Source: Mesostigma viride | Lineage: Eukaryota > Streptophyta > Mesostigmatophyceae > Mesostigmatales > Mesostigmataceae | Direction of reading: 5' to 3' | Assembly: GCA_009746045.1 (NCBI GenBank) | Contig: RPFO01000129.1 | Coordinates: 1-26,130, forward strand | Length of the DNA: 26,130 nt | Shown: positions 21,959 to 26,130 of the stretch, piece by piece | Layout of the letters: the number at the start of each line of letters is the position of its first letter | Position numbering within the stretch: position 1 is the first letter of the stretch | Program-made: the position numbers and the translations under genes | The notes under the pieces: model-generated | What the model saw: only the letters and a program-made list of their open reading frames with translations | What the model was told of the DNA's origin: nothing | Databases searched by the model: none

Positions 21959-22557
21959 ACATGGCATTTGGTGAAAGTGGTGAGTGCCATGAAGTTGCGC
22001 CGGCCGTCGTTATCCATGACGAACTGAATGGGTTTCGTGCAAATCAAGTTTTTTGTTTTGGTGTTCCAGTTGCGCCGGCCGGCGTTTCCAATGGTATCTT
22101 GCGCGCACTTGCAAAAGCTTGCACGCTTATCAACATTTTGTGTTGGTAAACATTTTATCACCTCTGGGATTTCCGCCTTCACTACCTGAGTTGCTTCTTT
22201 GTGGTTTTCAAATGCAACCGAGTTACGCCGGCCGTCGTTACTCATGACAAATTGTAGGGGTTTTGTGCAAATCACTTTTGTATGGTTTATGTACATGCAT
22301 CCAGTTGCGCCGGCCGGCGTTTCCAATGGTATCTTGCAGTTGCGCAATCAGGCCCCATTACCAAAAGTGTGTTTGTACATCTTTTTTACACCTGAAGGAT
22401 TTCTGCCTGCATATCCTGAGTTGCTTCTTAATGGTTTTTAATTGCGCCCGAGTTACGCCGGCCGTCGTTATTAATGACAAACTGTATGTGTTTCATAAAA
22501 TCACTTTTGTATGGTTTACATGTATCCAGTTGCGCCGGCCGGCGTTATTAATGACGC
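21959..22557 (+). repeat. Three copies of a 230-bp repeat with paired palindromes
   Basis: Copies begin near 21959, 22188 and 22418; the third is cut short at the gene. GAGTTGCTTCTT marks the start of copies two and three. Each copy carries an A motif GTTRCGCCGGCCGTCGTT (21994, 22222, 22452) and, 75-82 bp later, a B motif GTTGCGCCGGCCGGCGTT (22069, 22304, 22529). Between them is a conserved TTTTGTGCAAATCACTTTTG-like segment in at least two copies. A related A motif and GTGCAAATC occur inside intron 2 of the downstream gene. A minus-strand reading frame across copies one and two (21898-22347) is repetitive and probably not a gene. Confidence 0.85.
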
Positions 22558-22692
22558 TTGTCGTTCTTGTTTGATGCCCATCGTTTTCGTCGTGTCTTTA
22601 ATGGTGATTATTTATCATTACTCATCCTCAGGGCTTTCGGTGCCGCGGGATTAAGAGGCGAAAAAAATCAGCTGCCGTCTGACCAAAGTCTG

Positions 22693-23508
22693 ATGGCGCG
22701 ATCGGGGCGGGGGGCCGTTTCCGACGGTTCGCGTCCCTTGTCCAATGACGACCGGGAGCCTGCACTTCGCGGTCTCTGGAGCGACAAGTACATCGAGAAC
22801 AAGGGGTACAAAATTGCCAATGACATCTTTCCTATCATGGCGGAACGCGTGAAAGCAAACAACCACAGGACGCCAGAGATGAGCGCGGAGGTTCTGTCTT
22901 GCGCAGCTTCAAGACTAAATGCCATGGTGGCGGAGAGCAACGGCATTAAGAAGAGGAAGAACTGTGACGGCGGGCTTCCTGAAAATTGGGCGGAATCTCT
23001 TCGGGATAACATCAAGAAGGCTTTTGGCGACTTGGGAACATCTGAGAAGGATCGTGGGCTTAGGTGGGCCTTGTGTGGACTTGTTACGAAGGCAATGGAG
23101 GGCGTCCCGGACAGGATTGTGGAGCGCGCGTTCGGGATTGACAGGCGCTTTGTCGCAACTGTTCGGGGTCACAGGGATGGAATGGAAGAAGGGGAGGACG
23201 ACCTTTTGATGAGTGCGCCAGAGAGGAGGAGGAGGAAAGACGAGCTTCCGACGGAAGTCATTGCCCTGATACAAGCGTGCTGGAGGGATGATAACTTGAC
23301 GCGGGCGTCTCCGAACATGAAGGATGTTCATTGTGAATGGACCAGAAAGGATTACAAACATACACTAGCGTTTTCGGAGGGTGCGCGCTACTATACTGTC
23401 TCCAAGTCGAAGATTTACGAAGTGTTCATTTCCCGCCATCCGGAGTTGAAGCCACCGCGGCGGATGGACAGTAGGGAGGGGGGGGGGGGGAGGGAGAGGA
23501 GGGTGTGA
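22693..23508 (+). CDS. N-terminal segment of the transposase-like protein (HTH-like)
   Basis: The 271-codon open segment starts at the ATG at 22693; the frame is open back to 22558 but only through a TTG. Residues about 20-120 are helical and charged. Residues about 125-155 (GVPDRIVERAFGIDRRFVAT) read like a helix-turn-helix with the turn at FGID. Residues 160-185 are acidic then basic (a run of Arg), a possible nuclear-localisation stretch. The segment after it (ELPTEVIALIQACWRDDNLT and the SPNMKDV motif) matches the part that precedes the Cys/His cluster in the family as I remember it. DNA binding is inference. The frame ends at 23506-23508 just after a run of 13 G (23478-23490). Losing one G would join it to the next segment. 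Confidence 0.6.
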   Translation: MARSGRGAVSDGSRPLSNDDREPALRGLWSDKYIENKGYKIANDIFPIMAERVKANNHRTPEMSAEVLSCAASRLNAMVAESNGIKKRKNCDGGLPENWAESLRDNIKKAFGDLGTSEKDRGLRWALCGLVTKAMEGVPDRIVERAFGIDRRFVATVRGHRDGMEEGEDDLLMSAPERRRRKDELPTEVIALIQACWRDDNLTRASPNMKDVHCEWTRKDYKHTLAFSEGARYYTVSKSKIYEVFISRHPELKPPRRMDSREGGGGRERRV

Positions 23509-23730
23509 GGGGGGAAATCAGGTGATTTTGGAGACGGAGGCAGGGATGTCAATGCTACGCACGAATCAGAAGAGCACAGTTCATGTGGGATACACTACTT
23601 TTTGCAAGCATATGCCCGCATGCGTCAAGGGGCGGTGGAAAATGCGGAACTTGTGCGCATGCCAGCACCACACTACCATGCAGTCCATGGTTGGGGGTTG
23701 GCCAAATTTCGTGCAACTTTTCATGCCAGA
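23492..23730 (+). pseudogene. Cys/His cluster segment of the transposase-like protein, shifted frame
   Basis: In the frame of 23522 the segment reads through TTFCKHMPACVK and then RNLCACQHHTTM (Cys and His codons at 23654-23671). In this family a C-x-C-x(2)-H-type motif lies between the N-terminal domain and the catalytic core, and may bind zinc. The frame stays open to 23842, but protein likeness is lost after about 23715, where the neighbouring frame takes over. A one-base indel near 23715-23725 is the simplest explanation. Confidence 0.5.
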
Positions 23731-23871
23731 TGCGAGTGCGGACCTGAATGCCACGCGTGCGATCATGGTAGCCAGCTCGACGTGGGGTCGTCCGTGCCCA
23801 CATGTTCCATTTTCAAAGCCACTCACACGACAGAGTGGGTGAACAAGTTTACTTGTGAGGTGGAGGGATGA
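23725..23871 (+). pseudogene. Second Cys cluster segment, shifted frame
   Basis: This frame (in phase with 23602) encodes C-x-C-x(3)-C-x(2)-C followed by DHG, with cysteines from 23731. It ends at a TGA (23869-23871). Its four cysteines are a likely zinc-binding knuckle, by inference. The alternative frame here lacks cysteines. Confidence 0.45.
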
Positions 23872-24026
23872 GGGAGGGGGGAGGTTCGAGGTCGTCTGTG
23901 GGGTCGTCGCGGCCGCAGGTTCAGCCTTTTCAGGGCGAACTTGAGGATCTGCCCATGCATGGGAGGGTGCTGGACGACGAGGAAGGGGTGCCCGATCATG
24001 ACCTGGGCGAGGAGTTGGGGGTTTGC

Positions 24027-24188
24027 TCGATCCGGCGTAAGGCTTGTGTGTTGGGCACTTGCCTGGCTCCCAAGTGTGGAATTCGGAACTTCATGTTATG
24101 CGAACGGGAGGAGGCTTCCAACCACCTGATTTCATGGACCAGATACGAGATGCAGGATGTGCCGCCGGGTGCGGTTCTTGGGCCAGAG
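24027..24188 (+). pseudogene. Third Cys segment and end of exon 1
   Basis: In phase with 23868, residues with cysteines at 24045, 24060, 24075 and 24099 (spacing C-x(4)-C-x(4)-C-G-x(6)-C) are followed by ISWTRYEMQ. The frame is open from 23868, but the stretch 23868-24020 has low protein likeness, so the join to the preceding segment is unclear. The segment ends at CCAGAG (24183-24188) in phase 0, directly before a GT donor. Confidence 0.45.
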
Positions 24189-24317
24189 GTAATTTTTAGT
24201 GGAGTGGTTGCGCCCCAAGGCGTTTCTTTTGCAATGTTTCCTGAAGTTCTTGGGCCAGAGGTAATTTTTAGTGGAGTGGTTGCGCCCCAAGGCGTTTCTT
24301 TTTCAATTTTTCCTGAG
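24174..24317 (+). repeat. 72-bp tandem duplication spanning the splice donor
   Basis: GTTCTTGGGCCAGAGGTAAT starts at 24174 and again at 24246. The two 72-bp copies differ at only a few positions, mostly at their 3' ends. Each contains a full AG|GTAATT donor and the dyad CGCC-CCAA-GGCG. As 72 is divisible by three and no stop is present, use of the second donor adds 24 codons in frame. Confidence 0.85.
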
Positions 24318-24342
24318 GTCCTGTCTTTTTTTCTTTCTACAG
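24189..24342 (+). other. Intron 1 (154 bp, alternative donors)
   Basis: Donor GTAATT at 24189 (or 24261), polypyrimidine tract CTGTCTTTTTTTCTTTC and acceptor CTACAG at 24337-24342. Its removal joins frame 0 to frame 1 at E|V (phase 0) and explains the frame change. Using the second donor gives an 82-bp intron. Confidence 0.7.
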
Positions 24343-24560
24343 GTCATTGGTGGGTCGAAGTTGATGTCTTTTCTGTATGTGCACACTGCGCATATGCAGG
24401 ACGACTGTGACGAGATCGCAAAGGCTGGTGGGCAGCGATTGACGCAAGTCGACGTCAAGTCCACACCAACGGAGCTAAAGGAGGCAATTGTGGACAAGTG
24501 GCCGGACTTCATCCAGCATTGCTTCAACGCGTGGTGGCAAGCGGACGCCTCCAAGGAATG
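24343..24560 (+). pseudogene. Exon 2, first part: linker before the catalytic core
   Basis: This begins with VIGGSKLMSFLYVHTAHMQD directly after the acceptor and continues as a helical stretch (DKWPDFIQHCFNAWWQADAS). In the family this region precedes the first catalytic aspartate. The frame then changes near 24560, where the neighbouring frame continues with SLKDAGGDLVCHTDYAENY. Confidence 0.55.
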
Positions 24561-25144
24561 TCTCTCAAGGATGCGGGTGGGGACCTTGTATGCCACACAG
24601 ATTACGCCGAGAACTACCAGTCTTACACCTATCACAATCTCCAAGCACAGTATTGGCATCCAGTCACATTCGTCCTTATGCCCTGGATCGTGCGCTACTT
24701 GGATCCAGCGTCGGGAAAGGTCGTGAGAAGGGAGTTTCACTTCATCGGACAGGGCGGAATGAAAAGGGACGGGCGGGCCCTCCGTTTTGCTATCCTCAAA
24801 ATCCTGGCGACACTACGGTCAGAAGGGGTAGAGGTGAAGCGCTTCATTGGGTGGTCGGACAATTGCTCCATGCAGTTCAAGTCAAGGAATGTGATCGCGG
24901 AAGTGGCCCGGCTGCTGACGGAGGATCCGCACCTGGAGTCATTTGAGTGGAATTACTTTGGGGAGCAGCACGGAAAGGGGGAGGTGGATGGAGCTGGTGG
25001 GACTGTGAAGTGCATGTTGAGGAGGTGGCACATCAGGGAAGAGAACCAGGACAAACAGACGGCCGCCCAGTTGGTGGAGAATCTGGCGTCGGGGCGGTGG
25101 GCGGGACCACAACGACCAGGCGTAACTTCTTCGAGTTCCCCGAG
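24561..25144 (+). CDS. Catalytic core of the transposase-like protein (RNase-H-like, DDE-type)
   Basis: This open segment (in phase with 24498) contains VCHTDYAENY with the first acidic residue at 24600-24602. HNLQAQYWHPVTFVLM follows, then the second acidic motif GWSDNCSMQFKSRN with Asp at 24858-24860. Then comes WNYFGEQHGKGEVDGAGGTV, with Glu and Asp candidates at 24981-24989. The order and spacing suit an RNase-H fold with D, D and D/E residues that would cut and join DNA. The family usually has SDG where this copy has SDN. From about 25100 the neighbouring frame (RRNFFEFPE) fits the intron boundary better, so one more small indel is likely before the exon end at 25144. Confidence 0.65.
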
Positions 25145-25307
25145 GTAATTAAGTGTACAGTCCTCGTTCAGGGAATAGTTACGCCGGCCGTCGTTTCTAG
25201 GGCGTTCTTGGAGTCCTGGCGATCAGGAGTGCTTAATAAAACACAACTAGCTCGATGGTCTCGTAACTTCAACTTTCCCTTGTGCAAATCTTGTCTTCGA
25301 CGCGCAG
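25145..25307 (+). other. Intron 2 (163 bp)
   Basis: Donor GAG|GTAATT at 25145 and acceptor CGCGCAG at 25301-25307. Phase 0, again joining E to V. It contains the palindromic motif GTTACGCCGGCCGTCGTT (25178-25195) and GTGCAAATC (about 25281-25289), both also found in the 230-bp repeats upstream of the gene. An internal AATAAA (25235-25240) could act as a premature polyadenylation signal. Confidence 0.7.
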
Positions 25308-25882
25308 GTGCTTCCTTACAGCCCAGGGCGCGGCGAAATCAAAGGAGTGAAGAAGGCGCACTGGTGGCGCATGGACAAGTCGAATGTGACGCGCTTAATG
25401 CTGCGCCAGTATTCCTGCTATTGTGGCGGTGCGTGCGCCGAGGAAAGGTGGTGGGATTGTCGAAAGGAGTGGACCGACATGGACGGCTGGAATGTGGGAG
25501 GTGCTCGGATGAAGCTCCACAAACTGGGGGAGCCAGTGCAAAGGAACCCAAACGGACAAGGGGGGCACGCAGGGACGCGACTGAACAGACTACAGGCAGA
25601 GAGGACGATGATGGGAAGGAGACTGAAGCTGCGAGACATTTTTGCCGTCGAGTCCTACTCTGGTGATGAGTCCCACGATCCAGATCATCCATATTGGCTA
25701 GCGGAAGTCTTGCAGGAGCCTTATCAGGTGGCCGCTACTTTCGTGAGGCGAGTGGCCGACAGAAACGGCAAGGTCGATAGGGAGTTGTTCCGTAAGGGAC
25801 AATGGGTGGTGGGGGTGCGCTACTGGGACAGATTTCCGGGTATGGCGACGATGTTCAAAATGGACGCCGATGCGCAAGCTGA
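25308..25882 (+). CDS. C-terminal segment of the transposase-like protein (Cys-rich and barrel-like)
   Basis: Exon 3 starts with VLPYSPGRGEIKGVKKAHWW. Residues 36-51 (YSCYCGGACAEERWWDC, cysteines from 25416) form a C-x-C-x(3)-C-x(7)-C cluster like the one after the catalytic core in related proteins. A basic/low-complexity stretch follows. The part DHPYWLAEVLQEPYQVAATF ... GQWVVGVRYWDRF resembles a small SH3/Tudor/BAH-type barrel with D-x-Y-W-x-A-x-V at its start, possibly a chromatin-binding unit; this is weak inference. The frame stays open to a TGA at 25974-25976, but protein likeness passes to another frame near 25885. Confidence 0.58.
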
Positions 25883-26038
25883 ACAGCCAACTTGGTCAAT
25901 TGCTACCTGTGCATGGACGCGGGGTTCGAACACACCATTGTTGTCAACCCAGCTAACAATCGCCAGGCCATCTTGACCATTCCGACAGACGTCGAGAAAC
26001 GGCTCACGAACTTGGCCAAGAAGAGACCTGTTGAGTAG
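25883..26038 (+). pseudogene. Extreme C-terminus in a shifted frame
   Basis: In the frame of 25883 the codons read NLVNCYLCMDAGFEHTIVVN and continue for about 30 residues, rich in charged and hydrophobic residues, to TAG at 26036-26038. C-x(2)-C followed by a beta-strand-like stretch suits the end of a folded domain better than the Ser/Thr/Arg-rich alternative (to 25976). An upstream stop in this frame (25880-25882) shows that an indel, not just a start, separates it from the previous segment. Confidence 0.4.
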
Positions 26039-26130
26039 GCCAGCTCGCCCGGGCTTGGTTGGACGAGGTGGACAGCCTTGAGAGCACGTGCTTCGTTGTG
26101 AGCACTTGCCTTTCAGCCGTGATTTGCAAA

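Larger units (their letters stand above)
22632..26038 (+). pseudogene. Decayed transposase-like gene, three exons with several frame changes
   Basis: The collinear pieces form one protein of roughly 900-1000 residues. In order: a helix-turn-helix-like N-terminus, Cys/His clusters, an RNase-H-like catalytic core, a Cys-rich segment, a small beta-barrel-like segment and a final Cys pair before the TAG at 26036-26038. I recognise the motif set (D-Y-x-E-N-Y, S-D-N-x(3)-Q-F-K, H-G-K-G-x(2)-D-G-x-G-G) from a large uncharacterised family that is repetitive in invertebrate and algal genomes. It looks like a DDE-type transposase, but I cannot name the superfamily. Two frame changes are removed by introns with GT...AG ends. 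Five or six others (about 23480, 23720, 23870, 24560, 25100, 25885) are not, so this copy is probably dead unless the indels are sequencing errors. The start is uncertain: the first in-frame ATG is at 22693, and a CCTCAG acceptor-like site at 22630-22631 allows an upstream exon. Confidence 0.7.

Noticed and set aside
21898-22347. Minus-strand 149-codon frame across the 230-bp repeats
   Set aside because: It repeats the same peptide phrases with the 230-bp period and has no recognisable domain. The underlying palindromic repeats explain it.
22651-23361. Long minus-strand frames opposite the first exon segment
   Set aside because: The plus-strand frame has the better protein character and continues collinearly into the family motifs, so the minus frames are shadows.

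Overview
The window is eukaryotic nuclear DNA. It holds satellite arrays, spliceosomal-type introns (GT...AG, phase 0) and TATA/CCAAT/G-box style promoter motifs, and no bacterial operon, rRNA, tRNA or CRISPR. A repeat-rich plant, streptophyte-alga or protist genome would fit, but the sequence alone does not fix the organism.

Region 1 (1-19978) is one very large foldback structure. Its two ends are almost identical inverted repeats of about 1.9 kb (1-1882 and 18018-19978). Each arm has the same four layers from outside in: about 290 bp of unique DNA with small hairpins and an outward-facing G-box/TATA promoter; about 760 bp of a G/C-strand-biased 25-30 bp minisatellite; 275 bp of unique DNA; and the start of a 69-71 bp satellite. 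The satellite runs in minus orientation at 1336-2373, flips at a dyad at 2357-2417, then runs in plus orientation for about 16.2 kb (2401-18635). That array has a higher-order structure: two near-identical copies of about 5.53 kb (6948-12479 and 12480-18017), a truncated third copy (about 4325-5960), and nested duplications of about 2.0 and 1.2 kb. The architecture resembles foldback transposons whose long inverted repeats are built of tandem repeats. No transposase is visible inside it.

Region 2 (19979-22557) is non-coding as far as I can see. It holds a diverged 52-bp duplication, a CCAAT/TATA promoter-like pair (21216-21258), an AT-only tract (about 21532-21690) and three copies of a 230-bp repeat carrying paired CGCC-GGCC-GNCG palindromes.

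Region 3 (about 22632-26038) is a decayed, intron-containing gene on the plus strand. It resembles a widespread uncharacterised eukaryotic transposase-like family: helix-turn-helix-like N-terminus, Cys/His clusters, then an RNase-H-like core with D-Y-x-E-N-Y, S-D-N-x(3)-Q-F-K and H-G-K-G-x(2)-D-G-x-G-G motifs, then a Cys-rich C-terminus. Two introns are supported because their removal joins the reading frames at E|V junctions. Five or six further frame changes, one at a 13-G run, make this copy a probable pseudogene unless they are sequencing errors.

The most unusual points are the 20-kb foldback element with its strand-switched satellite, and a palindromic motif family shared between both introns and the upstream 230-bp repeats. 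One of those introns also carries an in-frame tandem duplication of its own splice donor.
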